Part shown: positions 52,604 to 63,682 of the stretch, one piece after another
Layout: each line of letters opens with the position of its first letter
How positions within the stretch are numbered: position 1 is the stretch's first letter
Origin: Limnoperna fortunei
Taxonomy: Eukaryota; Mollusca; Bivalvia; Mytilida; Modiolidae
Assembly (NCBI GenBank): GCA_944474755.1
Contig: OX104115.1
Location: 53,448,648 to 53,512,647, forward strand
Direction: 5' to 3'
DNA length: 64,000 nt
The notes under the pieces: model-generated
What the model was told of the DNA's origin: nothing
The model's input: the letters and a program-made list of their open reading frames with translations, nothing else
Databases searched by the model: none
Made by a program: the position numbers and the translations under genes

Positions 52604-53406
52604 AGATCCATGCCTTGTTGTTCCTAGTCAATGCCATTGTTTCTAGCAAACAGATGTGCAAGCCCAGCAAACAGAGGAATTGTTATTTTGGGTTTAAAAT
52701 ACATGCATTATCAACGTAATTGTGATATGATTGTCTTAATTGTGATATTTTACTGATAAATTTATTTATGACTGGAAAGACATCATTATTGGTTCATTTT
52801 ATGTTTATTAATTATGGGCATATGAACTAAAAAATATTTCGTAAAAAGATGAAATATTCCCGGAATGACAAACGGAAAACAATGTTATTTACCTGTAATG
52901 TGATTAAAAGTACAGATAAGGGGCATAACTCCTTAACGTTTGTTCAAACAAATTTAACCCTAAATTAGTTTTGTAGATCTAAATGAGCTTAACAACTTTG
53001 CAGGGCTAACTTTTTATTTATTTCTAATAATTTTCCATATTTACGTTATAAACTGCAAACATCTAAAACTTTTGAGGATTAAGCGACCGTATCGTCTACA
53101 AAGGATCGTCGTACAACTTTGACCTAATGGAGAGTTTTGTAGAGCTTTTGATGCTAAAGAAGGAAAGTCGCTATGGTTTTCCTTTATCTATTATACATTT
53201 TTTACTATAAGCGAAAAAAACCTTGTTCTATTTTATATTCACCGTTTAATCAATGAGATCATTCTTGATTCTCAGCATAACTGAAGAGTAATATGAAAAT
53301 TAACTCGTACTGGCATATAACAATACTTGCATGCTCCTTCATGTACATTTGCCCATCCCATAACGTTTTAAGGCACAGAATGTACTTTCGTTCGTACATA
53401 CAAATG
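52604..53406. other. Region after gene U
   Basis: Probably 3' UTR then spacer; no gene or repeat recognised. Confidence 0.5.
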
Positions 53407-53450
53407 TTTCACTTACTAGACGACGTAGCAGTCGGCAGGTAATGCATGTA
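53407..53450 (+). pseudogene. Relic of a CUB-family stalk exon (exon 5-like)
   Basis: TTTCACTTACTAGACGACG (53407..53425) is identical to the acceptor and start of gene A exon 5 (29437..29455); the next bases are a shortened AGCAGTCGGCAG followed by GTAATG, still donor-like. Orientation is the same as gene A, opposite to gene B. Confidence 0.55.
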
Positions 53451-53661
53451 ACCCGTCACGTCAAATAAAGTAAGTCTTCCTTGAAGTCTTTTTTTTATAG
53501 CTAACGCTTCATTTTAACATTTTCTAATGAGTAGATTACAAAAGAAATAAAATCCGAGATTTTCATTTGGATTTGTCAACTCGTCTGATCATTTTGGTAA
53601 GTATTGCCGATTGAGTGTAAAAAATGTATTTTAAACTATCCGGAACCCTTGAACACAATTA

Positions 53662-53925
53662 TTGTTTTGTTGTTTGTTCATGCCATATAATGCGATTACA
53701 TTAGTAGCTTTGATTGCGTCACTGTTACTCGTAGTCATGTTACTCAGCTATAAGAAAGCAGTTTTTAAAAAGAACATTAATGCGTTAGCGTGTGATATGA
53801 GTTATATGCGAAATAAAGCCAAACTAGTAATATTTAAGGAATTAAACCAAATCTTATCTCCGCGATATATAATGACATGTGTACAACAGTTTTCAAATAG
53901 ATTGATTTGTTTTGTTTGTTTTTAA
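53662..53925 (+). other. Open frame with a hydrophobic segment
   Basis: Eighty-seven codons; residues 8-30 are a plausible transmembrane helix (ITLVALIASLLLVVMLLS) followed by YKKAVFKKN, the arrangement of a type I membrane exon such as gene A exon 7. There is no clear splice acceptor upstream and sequence identity to gene A is weak. The end runs into a SINE tail. It may be a relic related to the exon at 53407, or chance. Confidence 0.25.
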
Positions 53926-54513
53926 TCGGGATTTACCGCCATTTTCAGCAATTTTCAGCTATATCATGGCGTTCAGATTCTATTGGAGGAGGATTCCAAG
54001 GTACCCGGAGAGAACCCGGCAACCGTTGTCAATTAAGATCGGAGTCGAGTACACCCTACACGCATTGTAACTCGAACCCGCAATCTCAGTGTTGACAGAC
54101 CACGTGTAAGTAAGTAATTTGAAGAGCTCTTGAACCGACTATAGGCAGACAATACATACATGAATGCACATACACATAAGACAATTATAAACATTACATG
54201 CATAATGCGCATGCAGATAAAACAATATAGACATGCATAAAAACATTCAATGATCAAGGCATAGATAATTGCACATATTAAAGCAAAGCTTATGTAAAGC
54301 ACGATCAATAAATTGTTATAGAGCGTAAAATACAAAGCACTAGACAGGAACATAAAATGTCAACTAAAGCACATATTATAATTAATGCATAAGCGAATAT
54401 ATGGTATAAAAAGCACTAAACTGTTAATACCCAGTATATATTTAGCACTCATTATAGCACCTGATCAATAGAAGATGACTAACAACCTTAACCACTCGAC
54501 TACCGAGGCCCCT
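53908..54513 (-). mobile_element. SINE interrupted by a 350-bp insertion
   Basis: Minus-strand SINE: tail and body in 53908..54106, tRNA head in 54464..54513 (CCACTCGACTACCGAGGCCC). Between CACGTG (54101..54106) and CACCTG (54458..54463) lies about 350 bp of foreign sequence. Confidence 0.82.
54107..54457. mobile_element. Unclassified insertion inside a SINE
   Basis: About 351 bp starting TAAGTAAGTAATTTG and ending TTAGCACTCATTATAG. The 6-bp flanks (CACGTG/CACCTG, one mismatch) look like a target duplication. No inverted ends or coding capacity seen. Confidence 0.55.
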
Positions 54514-54593
54514 CAATTAGACTGAATAGATCACACACAACTAAATACATAAGATAATTACAACATGTTTGAAAATTTGGCCATGCATTTCTT

Positions 54594-54599
54594 TTTATT
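54594..54599 (-). terminator. Poly(A) signal of gene B
   Basis: AATAAA on the minus strand 32 bases after the TGA at 54632..54634; its closeness to the stop supports gene B ending here. Confidence 0.7.
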
Positions 54600-54631
54600 G
54601 TGCAACACTTGTTATGTTTTCTTATATACTG

Positions 54632-57600
54632 TCATCCAACAACAGCAATAGTAGCTGAAGGGCGTGTTGTCGTAGTTGTGATGCCATTCGACCAGTATTC
54701 AATTTCAAATCCGGTGTCTCCAACACTAGTATCTGTTTCAAACAATATATACATTTTTTCTGTAGAGCTTACTAGTGGAGCTGGCAAATATGCACAACAC
54801 GTCTTTAGCATTTGTTCACTGTTAGAACTCGGACCTAGGATGAAACAAAAGTTCAATAAAATAACTTGACATATGTGATATAATATATATGTAATCGATA
54901 CAAATCAGATTTAGACGTTTCATACATAGGGTTACTCAATAGTATGCTGTCTTAAATCTAATAAATTTACATATAATACAGTTTTAAAGTTTCGTCTAGC
55001 CTCGCAAAACCTACACATTATTTGGAGAGAATTACGTAAAATTTTAAACAGATACTAATATTGAAAGTATCTTTAAAGAAAGTATCGGAATAATAATTGG
55101 ATATGATTTTTAAATGTAAACTGATTCTACTCACCATCGTACACAGACAGGTAATCAAATATACAAATCCCTTTGGCATTCTCAATATGACATGTTTTAA
55201 AGCTTATTTTTATTGTATGGTTAATCCAGTTAGTCGAAATATACCAATCTTGTGTATAGTTTCTGAAATGTGAAACACTAGTAAAGGTTTTCTTTAATAT
55301 ACCGTTTATAGTGACATCTGTATTGTCAAATTACATTAGAGGATTGTCATATTACCTTTTTACCCGTTTCCTGGGTTGGTACTTGCTTGTAATTGGTGTT
55401 TGTTTTCATTTCTATTAGATTATCATTTTTTTAGTGACACATCTTTGTCCTTGTATTTCAACAATTATTATAGTTTAAATTCTCAAATTATCCGGTGTAA
55501 TGATTTTAATATTATTTCTGAATACAGATTCTTCTCAAATTATTCTGATTTAATTTAACCAAATGCATATACGTACACAGGGTATTCTGTGTGACCATCG
55601 TAACCAACATGTGATCTGAAGGTTTGTTTTAATGGCGTTGCTCTCAATGATATCAAAGCACCTTCACATAACCCTAAAATAAATTTGTTACCTTTAAAAT
55701 TTTTTAATTACTAGTGAGCTTATATTACGATGTTAATTCACAATAAACAAAATAAGTATTGTTCTATTCATCTTGACATCCTTCTTAAGCCTGTAACTTT
55801 CGTAGAACTATACGATTTGAAATATAATGTAATGAGAGATACAAAAGTTATATATTTATTTTATGTAGTTTGAAATACTCTATGTTTTATGCTCATCTTT
55901 AAATTTCAATATGTTTTAGTATGCAAAACTGTAAAAGTATTAATAAGTGACGGAAACTGACGATGAATATGTATTTTCTTAAATATTAAAATATATAAAA
56001 CATCGTATGTCGGGTTTTTATTGGAGTGCAACATTTAAACGTAAATTTCTTGAAGGTCGAATAGGATCTAAGACCCAGTATCTGAGAGTTTTACCAACGC
56101 ATCCAATTTATTAATAGGTTCTAACATACGTTTTTGGAAAAGACCGGGTGATCTTCCACGAGTAAAAGACAAAAATTTACCGGGTCATTTCTAACAGAAA
56201 TCGACCATTGATGGAAGAAATTTCACTCTTTGTTATTTGGTAATTTATTACCACTTGTAAGATACTGTATTTTTTTTGTTGATCTTTTTTTAATGAAATA
56301 ATCACACTTAATCTCTGTGCGCTGCACGTGCTTAATTTGAAGTCATGTATTAGTTATTATCACTGAATTCAGAAACGCGGCAGCAACATATTCCGGATTA
56401 AATCTAGATCCTAGGAAATAAGAAATGTACACTCGCAAACATTCTTGTATGCTAATATGCCAGTTAAAATTTTTAAGATTCAACCACTTTCTGCTGATCA
56501 GAAGTATATATTTATTTGATTTAAATTTTCATGTGGTGTCACTTTCCATGTTTATTAGCTAGTTGCACACGATGGAATTTGACATGTATTAGGTGTGGTA
56601 AAAATATTTTACTTCTTTCCAAACCTTGTTCAAAAAGTCAATATACGTTAGGAGTTATAAAAAATTTCAAAGATTACGTAACAACAGGTTATTTTCTTTC
56701 ACAACTTCGCTTTGACGTTTAGTGGATTTTTACGGCCTTGTGCCAATTACGTATGGCTATGTTTACCAGTGTACTCGTTGATATGAATAACTATGGAACT
56801 AGGATGATGCGGTAACAATGTCCAGGTACACATCTTACAACTGAAACATTTCTGTCAAACTAGTCGTCAAAGCAGCAAGTGTCAAATTTTAATATGAGAC
56901 TAATCTAAGTGATGGTGACAAATTAACTCCTACTGTCTAGACAAGCGTCAGAGTGTATTTTTTATAGTTTGAAGTTTATTTAAATAAACGGTGATTAATT
57001 TCATTTTAAGTTAACTGCAATAATATGGAGGCCCGTACGTGCCTTGGAAAAAATAATTTATGACTTGTGCGCACGAGTTTACAAACTTGAGCGCACGAGA
57101 TTCAAACTTGTGCGCACGAATTGTAAACTTGAGCGCGCGAGTTTCAAATCTTGTGCGCACGAGTTACTAACTTGTGCTTACGAGTTACTTATGCGCGCAC
57201 GAGTTACTAACTTGTGCGCACGAGTTTCAAATCTTGAGCGCACGAGTTACTAACTTGAGCGCACGAGTTTCAAATCTTGAGCGCACGAGGTAGAGGTCAA
57301 ACTTGCGCGCGAGTTTCAAATCTTGTGCGCACGAGCTACCACATTTGTGCTTACGAGTTACTAATGTGCGCACGAGTTACTAACTTGAGCGCACGAGTTT
57401 CAAATCTTGAGCGCACGAGGTAGAGGTCAAACTTGTGCGCACGAGTTACTAACTAAAGCGCTCATTTTCATGCCTTCCAAGAGAAAACCAGCTTCCGGGG
57501 TAAACCCTACTCTAAAAACGCACTTTTTATTTTAAAAAATCTTGGTTGATAGGTCATGTAGTAAATATGACCTAAACCATCCTAAACACTATTAGATGAG

Positions 57601-60600
57601 AACTGAGCAAATTAGGACAACTTTGTCCTATATGTTCAACTTGTAGAAAAACTTTCCTTCATTAAAATCTAGTCAGCAGTTTTGAAAATACACTAAGATA
57701 CACAGGACTATTTTGTTCGAAATTTATTGGTCCTTTTTAGTGTTCTGACCCTTAAATAGAGCGATTTTCTGTTATAAAATTTGACCTTTATTAGAAACGG
57801 AACTGTAACCTAAGTGCAGTGGATAATGTTTGTTCGAAACCTTTCGTTTGCGTCTTACGCAGGAAAAGTCTCGCGGTTTGTCCGAACAACATTGTACGTC
57901 ACGAAAGCAACACCATATCCTTTAGAAAAAAGAACATTCCCGTAGCAAGAGTCAAGGACGATTAGTGGCACTGAGGCATAGTATTAAACATGGATAGATT
58001 ATAGTGGCTAAATGTTTCTAATGGATTTTCGTAATAAAAAGGTCAAATATATAATAATAAAAACAAATTTAAGCCAAAAAGGCACTTTAAAAAATAGGTT
58101 GATTAAAATATCAAGCTTAAATAGTTTTAACCTTATTAGAGACAAAGCAAAATGTACATCAAAATAATTAAGAAAATACTCTTCCCTTGAATTCCGTTTT
58201 TATAATTTTATAAACTGATAGTTGTTCTTAGGTTTCAACCGAACCTCCATTTTGTTGAAATTGGTCTTAACGACGAAATATCAAATCATCATCATTAATA
58301 TCTTTATTATTTTCTTTTCGGGTCTGTTGTAACCTTCCATTTTAATGCTATTATACGCCCAAATATACATGATGGTTAACAACTTTAAGCTCTGTATAAT
58401 GATAAACCACGAATTATCCACATTAGCTTTACTTTCTAAAAAGAGCCATTTCTGTTTAATCGTCACTTAGTTGAATATAAAGCACTTTTTATTTGTCACG
58501 CAAAACACTTTTACCTAAACACGCGGACCATTTGGCATAATATTAGTGAAATTTATTCAGCAAGTTTTGCAAGATATCTCAACTTTTAACGAACAATACG
58601 GGGTGATCGACGAAATCAGTTAGACTCTTTAGCAAATATTATATAAAAAGTTACGCCCCTTTCACTTAGTGTTTTGCTTGCATTTTTTTATTATTTCATT
58701 TTGTACCTTTATAGTGCTAAATTCCAATTTAAAAAAATTAGCACGATAGCACGTACGCATTTTATATTATGCCTTTGTTGTTGACATGTCCGAAATCGTC
58801 GTTGAAATTTGCTACCGGAATTTTAACAGGAAGTCAGCCATTTGAGTTTCTAAAGGGAACTAGCGTTGGTATCAAAAAGAACGTCCGCTTTCATAATGTT
58901 CAATGGTATTTGGACAAAACGCGAGACTTTTCCCCCCTTAAATGCAGACGATATTACCCGAAGGATTTCGAATAGACAACAACAGACTCTTCCAAACATA
59001 CACTTCCGTTGTAATTTAGGTAAAACTTGCTCTATCAAAATAAAAAATCCGCCGCATTCCAAAACGCTAAATTACTGTGGAAAATAATTGTTGAATTCAA
59101 TTTACACATTTTGGATCTACAACAAGGGCATAAGCTGGACCAAACACGGTATTAAACAGTTTTTATTTGTCAGACAAAAAATCCGCGTCTAGACACGATA
59201 AAATTGGTGTTTTGCTGAGTGACAAATAAAAACTGCTTACCTTCTATACTTTTAGAAAATATAATCATCTATACAAAGACTAAATTAAGTACATTCCAAC
59301 TGAAAATTTGATAATGTCACACCATTATCACTGTGCTTTCCCTCGTGTGATCGATTACATTAGTTTACGTACTTATATTGTGTTCCAGACGAGTTTCAAA
59401 GTGTTGTATTGTGATGATCGAGTGTAAAATTTGCATTGCCTGTGAAAGATTCTAGTATTGGTATTATTGGTAGTTTGTAAGTAATTACTCTACTCTCAAG
59501 TTAGTTGAGTATGATAAATTTCACTGACCGACAGTAATTTTGCTTACATTCGACATGGGAACCGTGTCCGTGTTCGATATATTGACAGTATCATAAATAT
59601 AAACTTATTAACTCTAGTTCTTTTTTTCGGCTTTCTTTCCTTTTTTATGTATTTTTAGGTTCCCTTTTCCTTGAGGTTTTGCCACTGCTCTCTTGTTTCC
59701 TCTTTTAAAACATCCACAAACTTACTATTTTTGGATTATGCGACTTGAAATGGCCGCTTACTTAATATATTAATACAATTCACAATTATACATATTTATA
59801 TATAACATCTCTATACTCAGAAACAGTTATCAACAGCAATAAATAATTTTTCAATATTCATTTGAGAAAATGACATTATAATATTAAAGTTACTCGGTGT
59901 GATTTTCAAAGTCTTAAATTAAATTCTTAAACGAGATTAAAGGCGAGAAAAGAGGCATTGATATTGAAAACAAGTAAAAAGTTCGCATTATTTTAAAGCT
60001 ACATGCATGAACCAAATTCTTAAAGGCTACAGCAAACCTTCCGAAGTACATATATCAACCCGACGCTCATAAGTGTTCGTTTAAGGCGATATGTCTTCCA
60101 TCCACATAATTTACGTGCGATTCACAGGACATTTAAAGTCATCATGCTAAATTTTCTAACATTCAGTCGTCCATACTGTTTACGAACATCTCTCAGATAT
60201 TTTTGGCTGTCTTATGTGGTTTATCCGTACATTATCCTCGGAGATTAGTCTTTATAAAAGTGTTATATTAGGGCATGCAAAAACGTTTATGCATAAAAAA
60301 GTGAAAGCTTCTCCATTCACAGCAGTTAACAACTCTATTTTTAGCTTTTTGTTATTTTGTCGCAGTAGATTTACCTAACCTTAGACTAACATCTATACGC
60401 AGTGTACAATTATCATGTTCTTGTAGTGATGAAGTACAAATCTTATAAATCTAAAATCCATGCTAAGGCAATTCTTTTAAAAATTATACAAGAAATAAGT
60501 TTACCTTGGTTCGATATATTTATTTCTGTGCAATGATTAACGCTATAACTTTCAGAGAATTCAATTGCTTTTTCCTTTTTTTTTCTTTTCCTTTGTAATA

Positions 60601-61284
60601 AAATAGTTTGGAATGACAATTTTTACCGGAATCCGAACATGGACGTCTAATTCGCAATTTATCCGCTATTTAATATTTGTCAACAATGGTTCGGTTACGA
60701 ATAAAGTGTTCATCTAATTATGAACATGTAGTTATATCAGTTCATCGGCAGATACATGGCAAAGTATTTAGCAAACCACGAAAACAGATAAATAGCAGAT
60801 AATAGATTTAAAATCCGCGAGCGTGAATCACTCCTGACCACTCCATTACGAGTACTGGGCTTCTCTAGCTCCGGCGAAAGCTAAATTATCTTATACAATA
60901 TTGTTCTTGAATAAGGTGTCATTAAAATAATAATTTAAATAAGTCAAATAAATAATTGTTGTTGTAAAAGGCGAGAAAGTAAAATGTAAGTTAGACAACG
61001 TTTACAGAATGCATTCCGTGAACGGCTTAGTTTTAGGAAGATCCAAACTTTGTCGTCTTCTGCTCTCAATAATTTTTGTTTGTCGGTACTTGTTTGACGT
61101 TACCTTTATAGTTTTTTTAATTGAGTTATCATGTCGTAATATCTTCTGCTTTAAAATATAATTGATAAATCATAATAGCTCTCGAAATAAAAAAAGTATC
61201 ATTACACGTGAAAAAAATACATGGCACAACCGTGTTTTACTTACCTAAAACTGTTAGAAATATAGAGAAAACTAAATGATCCAT
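54632..61284 (-). CDS. Gene B: secreted CUB-domain protein, 4 exons
   Basis: Minus-strand exons 61284..61245, 55673..55577, 55262..55135 and 54834..54632 join to 155 residues. Exons 2 and 3 have exactly the lengths (97 and 128 bp) and phases of gene A exons 2 and 3. Residues 1-14 are a signal peptide (MDHLVFSIFLTVLG); the CUB domain follows (CEGALISLRATPL, ICIFDYLSVYDG, GFEIEYWSNGI). After a short Thr run the frame reaches TGA, so there is no stalk, membrane helix or tail. The position matching gene A's donor ACTACTG|GTAAGT reads ACTATTGCTGTTG here, so the splice site is lost. A TATATATAAG lies about 75 bases upstream and an AATAAA follows the stop. Likely role: soluble CUB ligand-binding protein, possibly a soluble counterpart of gene A; this function is inference. 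Confidence 0.85.
55700..57040 (-). other. Part of intron 1 of gene B
   Basis: AT-rich intron sequence without recognised elements. Confidence 0.5.
57055..57455. repeat. GC-rich degenerate minisatellite, about 21-bp units
   Basis: About 18 units built on GTGCGCACGAGTTACTAACT and GAGCGCACGAGTTTCAAATC. The palindromic GTGCGCAC/GCGC core recurs in nearly every unit. The plus frame stays open for about 70 codons (RVTNLER-like repeats) but there is no gene context. Confidence 0.88.
57750..58100 (+). mobile_element. TIR element fragment, same family as 8237..8771
   Basis: Shares GTAACCTAAGTGCAGTGGAT, GTTCGAAACCTTTC, TCTCGCGGTTTGTC and GTACGTCACGAAAGCA-like blocks with the 8237 copy. Both terminal repeats are missing. 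Confidence 0.7.
58640..59195 (-). mobile_element. TIR element, inverted copy of the same family
   Basis: In reverse orientation it carries the GCTTGCATTTTTTTATTA block near its left end, CAAAACGCGAGACTTTTCC and GCATTCC inside, and GTTTTTATTTGTCAGAC near its right end. A further isolated TGAGTGACAAATAAAAACTG at 59217..59236 and its complement near 58485..58500 suggest nested or fragmented extra copies. Ends are degraded. Confidence 0.65.
59240..61244 (-). other. First part of intron 1 of gene B
   Basis: AT-rich intron. Near 60810..60870 a weak tRNA-like stretch occurs, probably SINE debris; no gene is visible. Confidence 0.5.
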
Positions 61285-61370
61285 TGTGTGCGTTTTTGTT
61301 TTAAAAACACTTTAGGTATTGATTGTAACAAATACCTAAGTTGATGATTTTAGTGCAATCTTATATATAG
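61285..61370 (-). promoter_or_regulatory. Promoter and 5' UTR of gene B
   Basis: On the minus strand CTATATATAAGATTGCAC (TATA box about 61358..61368) lies about 75 bases before the ATG at 61284..61282, leaving a 5' UTR of roughly 45 bases. The sequence from GATTGCA to ACAATCAATACCT is shared with the region just upstream of gene A. Confidence 0.7.
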
Positions 61371-61852
61371 TACAGGACTTTTTATGTCCGTTTGATTTTA
61401 AGGTTTGTACCTAATATGCAAATTTTTACTTGTCTGATTGCACCCCATAGATTGTGTTCTAGCAACGCGTGAATGATATTGAAGATTGTAAGGCTAATAA
61501 TTAATTGTACATGTAATATGAACTACACACAGGGTTATTGATAATTTTATGTGTAAAATGTGTATTGAAATTTTTTTATTATGACTGTTTCTTGATGTTA
61601 ATAACCAATTATATAGCAAATTAATAAACTTATTTAACATTTTGATGATTTTAACACAGTGCATGATTTTATCCTTAGCAGAAAAAGGTAGAGGATGCTT
61701 GATTGATTTTTCATTGCGTCTTAGTATAAACAGAAAGCTGAATTTACTTTACCGTTTGGCATTTTTAATGGACATCAGATCATTCTGTTTCACTACAACA
61801 TTTTTATAGGACAAAATATATATGTGATATACACAACATCAGTATAACATAC

Positions 61853-62397
61853 CGGACGTTATGGCTATATTAGTATTAGAAGTGAAGAAGACGCTACTGC
61901 TTGTGTAAAAAATTACGTCGCTGTTGGTTGTAGCTCTATCTGTATTATAAGTTGTGACTACGCTATCAGTTGTAGTTGTATCCGTAGAAGTTGTGACTTC
62001 GCTCTTGGCTGTAGTTATATCCGTAGGAGAAATTGTGACTTCGCTATTGGTTGTAGTTATATACGTAGTAGAAGTGGGGACGTCGCTATTGGTTGTAGTT
62101 ATATCCGTAGAAGAAGTTGTGACTTCGCTATTGGTTGTAGTTATATCCGTAGGAGAAGTTGTGACTTCGCTATTGGTTGTAATAATATCCGTAGTAGAAG
62201 TTCTTACTTCGCTATTGGTTTTAGTTCTATCCGTAGTTATATTCGAATGAGAAGTTGTGACTTCGCTATTGGTTGTAGTTATATCAGTTTTAGAAGTTCT
62301 TACATCGCTATTGGTTGTAGTTATATCCGTAGGAGAAGTCGTGACTTCGCTATTGGTTGTAGCGACGATGGAATTTCCGTAACCAATACGTATTAAT
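61853..62397 (-). CDS. Gene C: mucin-like stalk exon with 14-residue repeats
   Basis: Minus-strand frame open across the whole exon, with about eleven repeats of the consensus TTNSEVTTSPTDIT (42 bp each). It ends NTNIAITS then G|GTATGTTATA, in phase 1; this donor and the preceding ATATAGCCAT match gene A exon 5 (NIAMTS, GTATGTTATA). So it is a stalk exon of the CUB family expanded by tandem repeats. The acceptor is uncertain: CAG before 62397 (phase 2) or TAG before 62408 (phase 0), whereas gene A uses phase 1. It lies upstream of gene B's own promoter, so it belongs to another gene copy whose CUB exons would be beyond 62400, where a retrotransposon now sits. I found no transmembrane exon after it. 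Exon of a live gene or relic: undecided. Confidence 0.6.
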
Positions 62398-62707
62398 CTG
62401 ACAGTAATCTAATTCAGCATTTTTGTATATATTATATATATATATATATTTCAATTCCATTGGCAATAAGTACGGAAAAGGTTAGGTATTATGTTTAATA
62501 AATTTCCCTTAAGATAATTTTACAATGTTGCAAACAGATCTTTATTTATAAATCATCTTAAATGGATGCCGGTAGTTTTGCTTCATATTAAATCACAACT
62601 TCACTAACAAAGGAGCCTACATGTGACCTGGAAATATGAATGAAATGACACAGCTTGCCCTTAAAACAAAATGTACTTTTCATAAAAAAATTCATAAAAT
62701 ATAATTG

Positions 62708-62932
62708 TGTAACGTTGCAGTCTTGCAAACGTAAAATAAAGTAAAAAGACGATCTCAATAATTGCTACTTTACTTCACAAAAACATGTGCATCATCCAAC
62801 AACATCATACAACACAGAGATCAATACGGATACAATGAAATCCGGACTACAGCATCATTAAATACACATAAAGAGGAATAACTCTCGCATATCTAACCAA
62901 ACGTCTTGACCATACCATACTGATACATTACA
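62708..62932 (-). mobile_element. 3' LTR of a Ty3/Gypsy element, 225 bp
   Basis: On the minus strand it starts TGTAATGTATCAG and ends GCAACGTTACA, giving the TG...CA ends and a short imperfect inverted repeat (TGTAAYGT). Directly upstream is the polypurine tract GCGGGGGGA (62941..62933). Confidence 0.8.
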
Positions 62933-62941
62933 TCCCCCCGC
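62933..62941 (-). other. Polypurine tract of the LTR element
   Basis: GCGGGGGGA abutting the LTR start; primes plus-strand synthesis in LTR retrotransposons. Confidence 0.75.
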
Positions 62942-63682
62942 AAAAATAAACAAATATCATTTGTTTCCAATGGTCAAGGCGCTTTGGCAATACTCTTTCC
63001 AAACATAAGTTCTAAAACAAATGCCTCAACAGTTTATATTGATACACAGATACTGCACATTTATGTTATATAAATCATTGAGCAAATATGTATATGATGA
63101 ACCCAGCAGAGACCCCGACTCTTGTAAAATCTGTAAAAACGTATAGTAAGATATTTGGCCACATATGACACCTAACGAAAATTCTTAAATAATAGGTTTT
63201 GTTTCTGGTACATAATTCATCAACATTTAATTTAATTTCTCTCAATAACACAGTATTTTGTGCGTTTTTATTTATTTATTTATTTTTTTTTGTACGTGTT
63301 TCAGAAAATGAACCAAAATTATTACGCTCTTAAAAAAAATGTTCATCTTCACAACAAAACTAATTTTAGAAAAAAAACTAGTTAACAAATAAGCAATTAT
63401 CATGAACATACGCTGAATACAAAATTAAAGAAATTACTACTGTGTAAGTTTAGGAACATAAACAAAATTCTTTCCAACATAACATATGACCTTTTTATCA
63501 TAAAACATTTTACTGAACTTGCTACTTATTACTTAAAAACTAAATGTAAAGATTAAATAAATTTTACATTTTAAGGAAAATGCAATCATTTCCATGCACG
63601 TACATGCACACTGCGAAAATGCATTTTAGATGTCCGTTCCATTAACAAAAGTAACTGGTCAAGGTAAAAAGATAGTGCATGT
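62942..63682 (-). other. Noncoding 3' region of the LTR element
   Basis: About 740 bp between the pol stop codon and the polypurine tract, AT-rich, with a short TTTA run near 63270..63285. No frame of note; an env-like gene is absent. Confidence 0.6.

Noticed and set aside
61954..62250. Plus-strand Val-rich 98-residue frame
   Set aside because: It is the complement of the gene C stalk exon, whose minus frame ends at a splice donor shared with gene A.
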